From positions 868,001-932,000 of the forward strand of contig NZ_JAIEUJ010000001.1 of NCBI RefSeq assembly GCF_019802285.1: a stretch of DNA of 64,000 nt. Direction: 5' to 3'. Every line of letters begins with the position of its first letter. Within the stretch, counting starts at the first letter, position 1. The notes under the pieces are model-generated. The model saw nothing but the letters and a program-made list of their open reading frames with translations. It did no database searches and was not told where the DNA came from. Below, piece after piece: positions 41,115-49,363 of this stretch. Made by a program: the position numbers and the translations under genes. Source of the DNA: Novilysobacter antarcticus (GTDB lineage Bacteria; Pseudomonadota; Gammaproteobacteria; Xanthomonadales; Xanthomonadaceae).

Positions 41115-42566
41115 ATGCCCAATCCTTCCTCTGTGGCTCCTGAGCTCCCCCTCCCGCCCCGCGTCGATGACGCGGGCCAACACCTGACCATCGTCGGTGC
41201 GGGTCTGGCCGGCGCGTTGCTTGCCACCCTGCTCGCCCAGCGCGGCTGGAGCGTTGACGTTTACGAGAAGCGCGGCGATCTGCGCGAGCTCGGCTACGAG
41301 CGCGGCCGTTCGATCAACCTCGCTTTGGCCGAGCGCGGACGGCATGCCTTGCGCCAGGCCGATGCCGACGACGCGGTGATGGCCAAGACCGTGATGATGC
41401 GCGGGCGCATGGTGCATTTCGCAGACGGTCACCTGGATCTGCAGCGCTACGGCCGCGACGACAGCGAAGTGATCTGGTCGGTCCATCGCGGCGAGCTCAA
41501 CGAGGTGCTGCTCAATATCGCCGAGCAAGCTGGTGCGCGCATTCACTTCCACCACCGGCTGGACAGCGTCGATTTTGATGCCCGGATTGCCCGCTTCGGC
41601 GATGACCGGAACGACACCGTTCGCGAGATCCACTTTGAGACGTTGGTCGGTGCCGACGGTGCCGGCTCGTCCCTGCGTCAGGCGATGGCCGGCGTGTGCG
41701 AACTGGACGAGCGCAGCGAGTTTCTCGGCCACTCCTACAAGGAGTTGGAGATCCCGCCCGGTCCGGACGGCGGCTTCCAGATCGAGCCGCACGCGCTGCA
41801 TATCTGGCCGCGCGGACGCTATATGTGCATCGCCCTGCCCAACGACGAGGGCACGTTTACCGTCACGCTGTTCCTGCCCAACCATGCTGTGCCCGACGAC
41901 GGGTCCGGCAACCAGCGCCCCCATCCCGCCCCGGGGTTCGACACCATCACCAACGGCGCGCAGGCACGGGCATTCTTCGACCGCGACTTCCCGGATGCGT
42001 CCAAGCTCATCCCGGCGCTGGAGCACGACTTCGACCACAACCCGACCGGCGTGCTCGGCACGCTGTATCTCGACCGATGGCATCTGGACCACCGCGCGGT
42101 GCTGATCGGCGATGCCGCCCACGCGATGGTGCCCTTCCACGGTCAGGGCATGAACTGCGCGTTCGAGGATTGCGTCGCGCTGGCCCACCACCTGCTGCAG
42201 ACGACCGACCGCAACGAGGCGTTCGCAGGCTTTCAGGCCGAGCGTCTGCCCAACGCACGGGCGATCCAGCAGATGGCGCTGGAGAACTACCTGGAGATGC
42301 GGGACCACGTCGATGACGAGGACTACCTGCTGCAGCGCGAACTGGGCAACCGGCTTGCCGAGCGGCATCCGACCCGCTTTCTGCCGCGCTACTCGATGGT
42401 GACGTTCACCCACATGCCCTACGCGATCGCGTTGGAGCGCGGAGATATCCAGCGCCAGTTGCTGGTCGAGCTGACCCACGACCGCACAACGCTCGACGGC
42501 TTCGACTGGGACGCGGCGGACGCTTTGGTGGAAGCCCGCCTGCCGCCGTTGCCAGAGAACATCTGA
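41115..42566 (+). CDS. kmo: Kynurenine 3-monooxygenase
   Basis: 483 residues. FAD- and NADPH-dependent hydroxylase making 3-hydroxykynurenine. FAD motifs: LTIVGAGLAGALLATLLAQR (GxGxxG), GYERGRSINLALAERGRHAL, and HRAVLIGDAAHAMVPFHGQG with the conserved GD. The C-terminal region has the membrane-association helix area (MPYAIALERGDIQRQLLVEL). ATG 41115 lies 3 bp after kynU. Last recognised gene of the kynurenine unit; sbcB follows 4 bp later and may share the transcript. Confidence 0.95.
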   Translation: MPNPSSVAPELPLPPRVDDAGQHLTIVGAGLAGALLATLLAQRGWSVDVYEKRGDLRELGYERGRSINLALAERGRHALRQADADDAVMAKTVMMRGRMVHFADGHLDLQRYGRDDSEVIWSVHRGELNEVLLNIAEQAGARIHFHHRLDSVDFDARIARFGDDRNDTVREIHFETLVGADGAGSSLRQAMAGVCELDERSEFLGHSYKELEIPPGPDGGFQIEPHALHIWPRGRYMCIALPNDEGTFTVTLFLPNHAVPDDGSGNQRPHPAPGFDTITNGAQARAFFDRDFPDASKLIPALEHDFDHNPTGVLGTLYLDRWHLDHRAVLIGDAAHAMVPFHGQGMNCAFEDCVALAHHLLQTTDRNEAFAGFQAERLPNARAIQQMALENYLEMRDHVDDEDYLLQRELGNRLAERHPTRFLPRYSMVTFTHMPYAIALERGDIQRQLLVELTHDRTTLDGFDWDAADALVEARLPPLPENI

Positions 42567-42570
42567 CGCA

Positions 42571-44013
42571 ATGGCGGCCAGCTTCCTTTTCTACGATCTG
42601 GAGACATTCGGCGCCGACCCGCGCCGAACGCGGATCGCCCAGTTCGCCGCGATCCGCACGGATGCCGACCTCAACCCGATCGACGAGCCGATCAGCATCT
42701 ACGTCAAACCCGCCGACGACCTGCTGCCCTCGCCCATCGCCACCCTGATCACCGGCATCACGCCCCAGCACGCCCTGCGCGAAGGCATGGCGGAACGCGA
42801 CGCGCTGGCGCTGATCTTTGATGAAATGGCGCGGCCGGAAACCTGCACCCTCGGCTACAACTCGCTGCGTTTCGACGACGAGTTCGTCCGCCACGGCCTG
42901 TTCCGCAACTTCTTCGACCCGTACGAGCGCGAATGGCGCGGCGGCAACTCGCGCTGGGACCTGCTGGACGTGATGCGCTTCGCCCACGCCCTTCGCCCGG
43001 ACGGCATCGTCTGGCCCCGGCGCGAGGACGGGGCGACCTCCTTCAAGCTCGAGCACCTGGCCGAGGCTAACGGCGTGCGCGAAGGCGATGCCCATGAGGC
43101 GCTGTCGGACGTGCGGGCGCTCATCGGACTGGCCCGCAAACTCAAAACCGCACAACCGCGCCTGTGGGATTACGCCCTGCGCCTGCGCGACAAGCGCTAC
43201 GCGGCCAGCCTGCTGGACGTGGTGGCGATGACCCCGGTGCTGAACGTGTCCCAGCGCTTCCCGGCCAGCCGGATGTGCGCCGCCCCGGTCATCCCGCTCG
43301 CCCGCCACCCACACATCGACAGCCGGGTCATCGTATTCGACCTGGCGCAGGACCCTGAGAACCTGCTCACGCTGGATGCCGAACAGATCGCCGCGCGCCT
43401 GTACGTGCGCGCCGCCGACCTGCCCGAGGGCGTCGAACGGGTCGCACTGAAGGAGATTCACCTCAACCGCAGCCCTGCCCTGTCGGCGTGGGATCACCTG
43501 CGTCCGGCGGACTTCGAACGACTCGGGATTGACCGAGAGCTCGCCGAGCAGCGGGCCGCACGCCTGCGCGATGCCGGGCCGGCTCTGGCGGAAAAAGTCC
43601 GTGCAGTGTTCAGCACACAACGGGAGCACGAGCCTTCGGACGTGGATGCCAGCCTCTACGATGGCTTCCTGGACGGTGCCGACAAGCGCCTGTTTGCCGA
43701 GATCCGCAGCAGTGATCCGAAGGTGTTGGCTGAGCGCGACTTTGGTTTCCGCGACCAGCGGCTGCCGGAGCTTCTGTTCCGCTACCGGGCGCGCAACTTT
43801 CCGGAGCACCTGTCGTACGCGGAGCAGCTGAAGTGGGACGACTACCGGCGCCGGCGCCTGTTCGATGACGCCGCGCGGCTGGGCGAACAAACCCTGCCGC
43901 AGTATTTCGAGCAGATCGAGGTCCTGCGCGCCGAACACCACGACCAACCCGACCGCCTCGCGCTGCTGGACCACCTGCAGCAATGGGGCCAACAGCTGCA
44001 GCAATCGCTATGA
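42571..44013 (+). CDS. sbcB: Exodeoxyribonuclease I
   Basis: 480 residues (E. coli 475). 3'-5' single-strand DNA exonuclease. DEDDh active site: FLFYDLETFGADPRRTRIAQ (Asp, Glu), GYNSLRFDDEFVRHGLF (Asp) and GDAHEALSDVRALIGLARKL (His, Asp). SH3-like and C-terminal domains follow. It starts 4 bp after kmo. sbcC and sbcD are encoded 2 kb further on the other strand; loss of these nucleases suppresses recBC defects in E. coli. Confidence 0.95.
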   Translation: MAASFLFYDLETFGADPRRTRIAQFAAIRTDADLNPIDEPISIYVKPADDLLPSPIATLITGITPQHALREGMAERDALALIFDEMARPETCTLGYNSLRFDDEFVRHGLFRNFFDPYEREWRGGNSRWDLLDVMRFAHALRPDGIVWPRREDGATSFKLEHLAEANGVREGDAHEALSDVRALIGLARKLKTAQPRLWDYALRLRDKRYAASLLDVVAMTPVLNVSQRFPASRMCAAPVIPLARHPHIDSRVIVFDLAQDPENLLTLDAEQIAARLYVRAADLPEGVERVALKEIHLNRSPALSAWDHLRPADFERLGIDRELAEQRAARLRDAGPALAEKVRAVFSTQREHEPSDVDASLYDGFLDGADKRLFAEIRSSDPKVLAERDFGFRDQRLPELLFRYRARNFPEHLSYAEQLKWDDYRRRRLFDDAARLGEQTLPQYFEQIEVLRAEHHDQPDRLALLDHLQQWGQQLQQSL

Positions 44014-44696
44014 GCGCCTATTTCTCTGGCGCCAGTTTGAAATTCCTGCGCGAACTGGCGCTGCACAACAACAAACCGTGGTTCAACCAGCACAAGCCGC
44101 GGTACGAGGAGCACGTCCGCCAGCCGTTCCTGCGTCTGATCACCGACCTGCAACCGGATCTGGCCACCGTCAGCCCGCATTTCCGCGCCGACCCGCGCAC
44201 CGTTGGCGGCTCCCTGTTCCGGATCTACCGCGACGCCCGCTTCTCGCACGACAAGTCGCCCTACAAGAGCTGGCAGGGCGCGCGCCTGTTCCACGAACGC
44301 CGCCGCGAAGTCGCGGCACCGTCGTTCTACATCCACCTGCAGCCCGGCGCGAGCTTCGTCGGCGCCGGCCTTTGGCACCCCGAACCCAAAACCCAGCTCC
44401 GCATCCGCCACTTCATCCTCGACAACCCCGCCAGCTGGAAAGCCGCAGCGCATTCGCCAAAGCTGCGCAAGCAGTTCGACTTCGGCCAGGAGAACAAGCT
44501 GGTGCGGCCACCGCGTGGTTTCCCCGCAGACTTTGAATTCATTGACGACCTGAAGCACCGCAACTGGGTGTTCTTGCGGCCGATGGATGACGAAACGATG
44601 ACGGGGCCGCAGTTGCGCGAGACGATTGCTGCCGACTTGGTCTCGCTGGGGCCGTTTGTGGATTATCTGTGTGCGGCGTTGGATCTGGAGTTCTGA
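44010..44696 (+). CDS. DUF2461 domain-containing protein
   Basis: 228 residues. Family features: FSGASLKFLRELALHNNKPW and SLFRIYRDARFSHDKSPYKS, then AAPSFYIHLQPGASFVGAGL. This uncharacterised family (TIGR02453-like) occurs widely; no catalytic function is known. Start ATG 44010 overlaps the sbcB stop by four bases (ATGA), so it is translationally coupled to the exonuclease. An upstream in-frame ATG at 43983 is less likely. Confidence 0.85.
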   Translation: MSAYFSGASLKFLRELALHNNKPWFNQHKPRYEEHVRQPFLRLITDLQPDLATVSPHFRADPRTVGGSLFRIYRDARFSHDKSPYKSWQGARLFHERRREVAAPSFYIHLQPGASFVGAGLWHPEPKTQLRIRHFILDNPASWKAAAHSPKLRKQFDFGQENKLVRPPRGFPADFEFIDDLKHRNWVFLRPMDDETMTGPQLRETIAADLVSLGPFVDYLCAALDLEF

Positions 44697-44886
44697 CTGA
44701 GGGGCTTCTGCCGTAGTGCTGTCGCGACAGTTGATCTCGACGGCAGGTGCATTCCGCTTGTGGTTGCCATTTATTCACACTCCATCTACCTATGCCAACG
44801 TCAACTGACAGAGGGTCATGGCTTCGACACTCACGTGGCTGTATTTCCTGGCCCCTTTCCAATACCCCAGACGAAGGAGCACTGAA

Positions 44887-45156
44887 ATGTCTATGACCAA
44901 GCAACATCTGGTGATCGTGCGCACGCTCGCCGTGGCGATAATCGCCGGCTTGGGCCTTGCTGGCTGTGCCACCTATAGCGACGAGTTTGCAACGATCAAC
45001 ACCCGCCTCGATCGACTCGACGCGAACGTGCAGAACGCAGCCCGGAGCGCCGAATCCGCCAATCAGTCCGCGCAGCAGGCCAACCAACGATTGGATCAAG
45101 TGGAAGGCCGCGTCCAGCAGATCGAAGCGGCGCGGGGCCGCGCACCGCGGGGTTAG
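44887..45156 (+). CDS. Lpp/OprI-like alanine-zipper lipoprotein
   Basis: 89 residues. The signal peptide ends in a lipobox (AIIAGLGLAGC, Cys about 27). The mature protein is one heptad-patterned helix (INTRLDRLDANVQNAARSAE, then SANQSAQQANQRLDQVEGRV), as in OprI/Lpp trimers. It ends in ARGRAPRG and lacks the C-terminal Lys by which E. coli Lpp is joined to peptidoglycan. AAGGAG (44874-44879) lies 7 bases before ATG 44887. An L,D-transpeptidase gene follows after 36 bp. The 190 bp before it holds no gene I can support and has lower GC than its surroundings. Confidence 0.78.
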   Translation: MSMTKQHLVIVRTLAVAIIAGLGLAGCATYSDEFATINTRLDRLDANVQNAARSAESANQSAQQANQRLDQVEGRVQQIEAARGRAPRG

Positions 45157-45192
45157 AGGAGTCGTCCCATACGTACGTGCACACAACACACG

Positions 45193-45888
45193 ATGCGCGT
45201 TCTGGCGTTGGCGTTGGCGTTGGCAAGCTTCGGCGTGGCCAGCGCCAAGGATGCCACCGCAGAACCGGTACGAGCCGTTGATCAGCTCCCGCGTGGCCAG
45301 AAAGTGGCCGGTACTGTAATTGAGCTAGCGGGCTGGGTTGTCGCAACCAGGGACAGCCAGGGCTATCCGTTCGCGATCATGGACAAGGCCGCCGCACAGA
45401 TTTTGGTCTTCGGCGGGGACGGCCGGCTTCGCGGCGCGGCGCCTGGGCTTTTCGGCTCGGCAATCGGCGATCACTCCGCCCCAGGCATCGCCGGCCTCGC
45501 GCTTCGCGAAATTCCAGGCCGGGATCGGACAACGCCTGCTGGCCGTTTTGTTGGGGGCTTTGGCCCATCAATAGACGCTGGGCGCGTCTTGTGGGTGGAC
45601 TACGATTCTGCGGTCTCCATGCACCCTACCGCCACTGGCGTCCCGGCCGAGAGACGTGCCGAACGCCTTGCATCGCCTTCGCCGGACGACAACCGCGTCA
45701 CCCATGGCTGCATCAACGTAGCACCCGATTTTTACGAGGGAATCATCCGTCCGACGTTCGAGCGCGGCGGAGTGTTCTACATCTTGCCGGACACGCAGCC
45801 GCTAGCGGAGACTTTCCCGGAGTTCGTGCAAAGTCGCGCGACTGGGCAACGCAACGATGGACGAAGCGCGCGGCGCGACTCCCGGTGA
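45193..45888 (+). CDS. YkuD-type L,D-transpeptidase
   Basis: 231 residues. Signal peptide MRVLALALALASFGVASA, so it works in the periplasm. The catalytic motif is NRVTHGCINV (nucleophile Cys) with an upstream His in SAVSMHPTATG. Such enzymes make 3-3 peptidoglycan cross-links or attach proteins to diaminopimelate. The domain is small and no LysM is present. The signal peptide is encoded by a repeated hexamer (GCGTTG about four times, near 45200-45222). Pairing with the Lpp-like gene suggests envelope anchoring. Confidence 0.78.
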   Translation: MRVLALALALASFGVASAKDATAEPVRAVDQLPRGQKVAGTVIELAGWVVATRDSQGYPFAIMDKAAAQILVFGGDGRLRGAAPGLFGSAIGDHSAPGIAGLALREIPGRDRTTPAGRFVGGFGPSIDAGRVLWVDYDSAVSMHPTATGVPAERRAERLASPSPDDNRVTHGCINVAPDFYEGIIRPTFERGGVFYILPDTQPLAETFPEFVQSRATGQRNDGRSARRDSR

Positions 45889-45946
45889 AGAACGGTCCAG
45901 GAGGTGCGTCAACTGCGAGCCCAATTGGCTTTGGACAACTCAGGCT

Positions 45947-48900
45947 TCAAGGGCACACCACCGCGCTATGCCCCATTCCCCGCGTCTTGCGCACCTGAAT
46001 CTGCACCGGGATACGCTCCTTGACCGCATCGACATGGCTGATCACGCCGATCAGCTTGCCTTGCGCGTTGAGGCTGTCGAGCGCGTCCAGCGCGACGTCG
46101 AGTGAATCCGGGTCGAGGCTGCCGAAGCCTTCGTCGAGGAAGAACGAGTCGATGCGGGTCTTGTGGCTGACCAGATCCGACAGCCCCAGCGCCAGCGCGA
46201 GGCTGACCAGGAAACTCTCGCCGCCAGACAGGGTGCGGGTGTCGCGCTGGGCGTCGGCCTGCCAGGTGTCGAGCACGCTCAGCGCCAGCCCCTTGCCGTC
46301 GCGGGCCAGGAGGTAACGGCCGCCGTCGAGGCGCTGCAGATGCTGGTTGGCCAGTCGCACCAGTTGGTCGAGGGTCAGCCCTTGGGCGAAGGTGCGGAAC
46401 TTGTCGCCCTGCGCCGAGCCGATCAGGCCATTGAGATGCTGCCATTCCTCCAGCCGATCGCCGGCCTCGGCGATCTGCGTGTGCAGGGCCTGCAGGCCGC
46501 TGCGCTGGGCCTGATCCAACTCCAGCTGGGTACGGATCTGCGTGGCCTGATCGCGCGCCTGCTCCACGGCGGCTTCGCTGGCTTGCGCCTCTGCCAGCAG
46601 GTGGTCCAGATCCGCGTCGCTGCGCGGCGTGGCCTGCAGTTCGTCGCAGCGCTCGCGTAGTTGCGCGGCGCGGCTGCGGATGTCGGCGAGTGCCTGGGTC
46701 AGTGCGTCCTGTTGGATTTGCAGCTGTTCTCGTTCTTCCGGCGGCAGCCGCGCAGCCAACAGTGCGTCTTGGTCAGCGAAGCCGTGCTGCTGGAGCGCGG
46801 ACTCCAGCTGGGCTGCGGTCTGGGCGAGATCCTGCGAACGGCTCTCAAACAGCACCTCGGAGGCGTGCAAGGCGGAAGCGGCGCGCTGCACCTGCTGCTG
46901 CACCTGCTCCAGTTCCGCTACGGCTTGGCGCAGTGAGGCGGCGGGCTCGGCTACCGGCGCCAGCTCCTCCCGGGGCCTTGCGGCGTGAATGCTTTTGTCC
47001 CAACGCTGCTGCCAATGCTCGCCCTGCTGGGCCGCCTGTTTCGCTTCGCTGCGGTGTTCGACCAGCGCTTGTTGCAGGCGCTGCAGTTCGGCATCGCGCT
47101 GGCGCCATTGCGACCACTCTTTCTCGCGCTCGCCCAGCCATGCTTCGGCATCGGTGGGCAGTTCGCGGTCCGGCAGGTCAGCCGACAACTGATGGCGCAG
47201 TCGCTCGGCTTCGCTGACGGCCGCATCATGACGCCCACCTTGCTCCTGCTCATGGCCGGCGACCAGCGCCAGCGATTCGCGCAGGCCCTGAAGTTGGGTG
47301 TCGTGACGCTCCAACGCTAGTTGCTGTTCGTCACGTTGCTTCTGCGCCGCCAGCACGGCGGCGTGCAGCTGCTCGAGCCGCGTGACCTGCTCACTCGCCT
47401 GTTTGCCTTGCGCGCCGATGGCGGCCAGTTCGGCGTCCAATGCCGACCACTCGTCCCCCTCGGCGAGGGACAGCTGCAGGGCGGCGCAGCGTGACGCCCA
47501 GTCATCGGCAAGCGTGGCGTTTTGCGCGATCAAACCCTGCAGTTGCTGTTCGGTACGGGTCAGGTCGGCTTGCCGGGACGCGTGCTGCACCTCGAAACGT
47601 CGCTGATGCTGGACGGCTTGCTGGACCTGCTGTTCGGCAGCTCTGGCGTCGGCCTGCGACTGGCTGGGGTCGAGCTGCCGGTACTCGTCAATCGCCGGGT
47701 GTTCGGTGGCGCCGCACAGCGGGCACGCCTGCCCATCTTCCAAAGCCGCGCGGTGGCCGGCCAGGTCCATGATCTGGCGCTCCAGCGCGACGATGCGCTG
47801 GCGGTCCTGCAAGACCGACTGGGCGGCATCCAGTTCCGATTGCGCCTTTGCCAATTGCCGGGCGTCGCTGATGAGCGCGGTCTTCAACGCTTCCATCCGC
47901 GCCTGTTCGTCACGGATCTGCGTGCGCAGCGTTTGCCGCTGTTCGGCCAGCGGCGACAGATCGCGCAAGGCGGCGTATCGCTCGCGCAAGCCGTCGCGCG
48001 CCTCGCGCAGTGCGTCCAGACCGGCGCCAGCGCTGGTGGTCGCGAACTGCGCGGTTTCCGCGTCCACCTGGGCGGTGGCCTCAGCCAAGGCCGTCGCCAG
48101 CCCTGCCCTTTCCTCTTCAGCCGACTTGAGCAGCGCTCGGGACTTCTCGTGTTTGGTCGCCGCGTCGGCCAGCGCCTGCTTCGTCTGCGCCTCCCGCTGG
48201 ATCGCGCTCTGCAGCTGGGCGAACCCGGCACGCCAGCCCGGCAACTTCTCGCCGAGCTGCGTATGGGCGTTCAACTCCGCCTGGGTGGCCTGCAGTTCAT
48301 CAAAGCGCTGCTGGTCGGTCTGCAGCGCCAGCGCGCTGACCTGCGCGCACTGCTGGGCAAGTTGCAGGCATTGCCACAGGCCGGTGCGCTCCAACTCAAG
48401 CTGCTCGACGTGCTGTTGCTTCACCTGATCGCGATTTGCCTTTGCGTCGGCAACGCCCTGCGTCGCGCTCTGCCATTGGGTGTAGTCCGGCCACACCGCT
48501 TCGGCGGGTTGGGCCTGTCGCAGGCGCTCACGCGCCGGGGCGGCGGCGCTCAATGCGTCCAGCGCGGCGCGTTTCTGGTCATCGATGGCACGCAGTTGCG
48601 CCCGCACCTTGTCCAACTCCTGCCGCCACGCCAGCGCGTCGCGGCTGTGCTGCCGCGCAACCACCAGACGGTCCACCTCTTCGGTCACGGCCTGAAGCTG
48701 CCCCTGCATGGCCGCGAGCGCCTCCTCCGACAGCAGCTGCACGCCGCCGGCCTTCGCCTGCAGCTGCTCGACCTCGCGCTTGATCCGGTCGGTATGCGCG
48801 TATACCCGTTGCGAGATTTCGCTGTAGATATCGGTGCCGGTCAGTTGCTCCAGCAGCTCGGCGCGCTCATTGTCCTTGCTGTGGAGGAAGCTCGCGAACT

Positions 48901-49363
48901 CGCCCTGTGCGAGCAGCACCGATCGCGTGAAACGCTCGAAGTCCAGCCCGGTACGGGCCTCGGTTTCGTCCAGTTTTTCTTTGATCGAGCTGGTGATAAT
49001 GGTGCCGTCGGCCAGCGCCAGCTCGACCTGCGGCGCCTGAAGCTTGCCGCCCGCCTTGCCATGCGCACGCCGCTGCGACCAGAAAGCGCGGTAGCACTGG
49101 CCACGGCTCTCGAACCCCACCTCGGCCAGGCAGTCGGCGGTGTGTTCGGTCATCAGCGGATTCTGCGAGGCCGAGATCGCGGCCATGCGCGGGGTGCGGT
49201 GGAACAGCGCCAGGCAGATCGCGTCCAGCAGCGTGGTCTTGCCAGCACCGGTCGGCCCCGTGATGGCGAACAGGCCATCGGCGAACGCCGGCGCGGTGAA
49301 ATCGATCGAGGTTTCGCCCTTGAGCGAATTGAGGTTCTTCAGGCGCAGCGAGAGGATCTTCAT
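45947..49363 (-). CDS. sbcC: Nuclease SbcCD subunit C
   Basis: 1138 residues. Rad50-like ATPase of the SbcCD nuclease that cleaves hairpins and protein-blocked DNA ends. Walker A is FAITGPTGAGKTTLLDAICL, then long coiled coils interrupted by the zinc hook CPLC (GQACPLCGATEHP, near residue 550), then the signature TLSGGESFLVSLALALGLSD and Walker B IDSFFLDEGFGSLDPDSLD. Its start overlaps the sbcD stop by four bases. The 58 bp after its stop separate it from the convergent L,D-transpeptidase. Confidence 0.96.
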   Translation of the reverse strand: MKILSLRLKNLNSLKGETSIDFTAPAFADGLFAITGPTGAGKTTLLDAICLALFHRTPRMAAISASQNPLMTEHTADCLAEVGFESRGQCYRAFWSQRRAHGKAGGKLQAPQVELALADGTIITSSIKEKLDETEARTGLDFERFTRSVLLAQGEFASFLHSKDNERAELLEQLTGTDIYSEISQRVYAHTDRIKREVEQLQAKAGGVQLLSEEALAAMQGQLQAVTEEVDRLVVARQHSRDALAWRQELDKVRAQLRAIDDQKRAALDALSAAAPARERLRQAQPAEAVWPDYTQWQSATQGVADAKANRDQVKQQHVEQLELERTGLWQCLQLAQQCAQVSALALQTDQQRFDELQATQAELNAHTQLGEKLPGWRAGFAQLQSAIQREAQTKQALADAATKHEKSRALLKSAEEERAGLATALAEATAQVDAETAQFATTSAGAGLDALREARDGLRERYAALRDLSPLAEQRQTLRTQIRDEQARMEALKTALISDARQLAKAQSELDAAQSVLQDRQRIVALERQIMDLAGHRAALEDGQACPLCGATEHPAIDEYRQLDPSQSQADARAAEQQVQQAVQHQRRFEVQHASRQADLTRTEQQLQGLIAQNATLADDWASRCAALQLSLAEGDEWSALDAELAAIGAQGKQASEQVTRLEQLHAAVLAAQKQRDEQQLALERHDTQLQGLRESLALVAGHEQEQGGRHDAAVSEAERLRHQLSADLPDRELPTDAEAWLGEREKEWSQWRQRDAELQRLQQALVEHRSEAKQAAQQGEHWQQRWDKSIHAARPREELAPVAEPAASLRQAVAELEQVQQQVQRAASALHASEVLFESRSQDLAQTAAQLESALQQHGFADQDALLAARLPPEEREQLQIQQDALTQALADIRSRAAQLRERCDELQATPRSDADLDHLLAEAQASEAAVEQARDQATQIRTQLELDQAQRSGLQALHTQIAEAGDRLEEWQHLNGLIGSAQGDKFRTFAQGLTLDQLVRLANQHLQRLDGGRYLLARDGKGLALSVLDTWQADAQRDTRTLSGGESFLVSLALALGLSDLVSHKTRIDSFFLDEGFGSLDPDSLDVALDALDSLNAQGKLIGVISHVDAVKERIPVQIQVRKTRGMGHSAVVCP

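Noticed and set aside
44818-44886. Upstream in-frame ATG 44818 as start of the Lpp-like lipoprotein
   Set aside because: It would place 23 extra residues before the signal peptide; ATG 44887 has a strong AAGGAG site.
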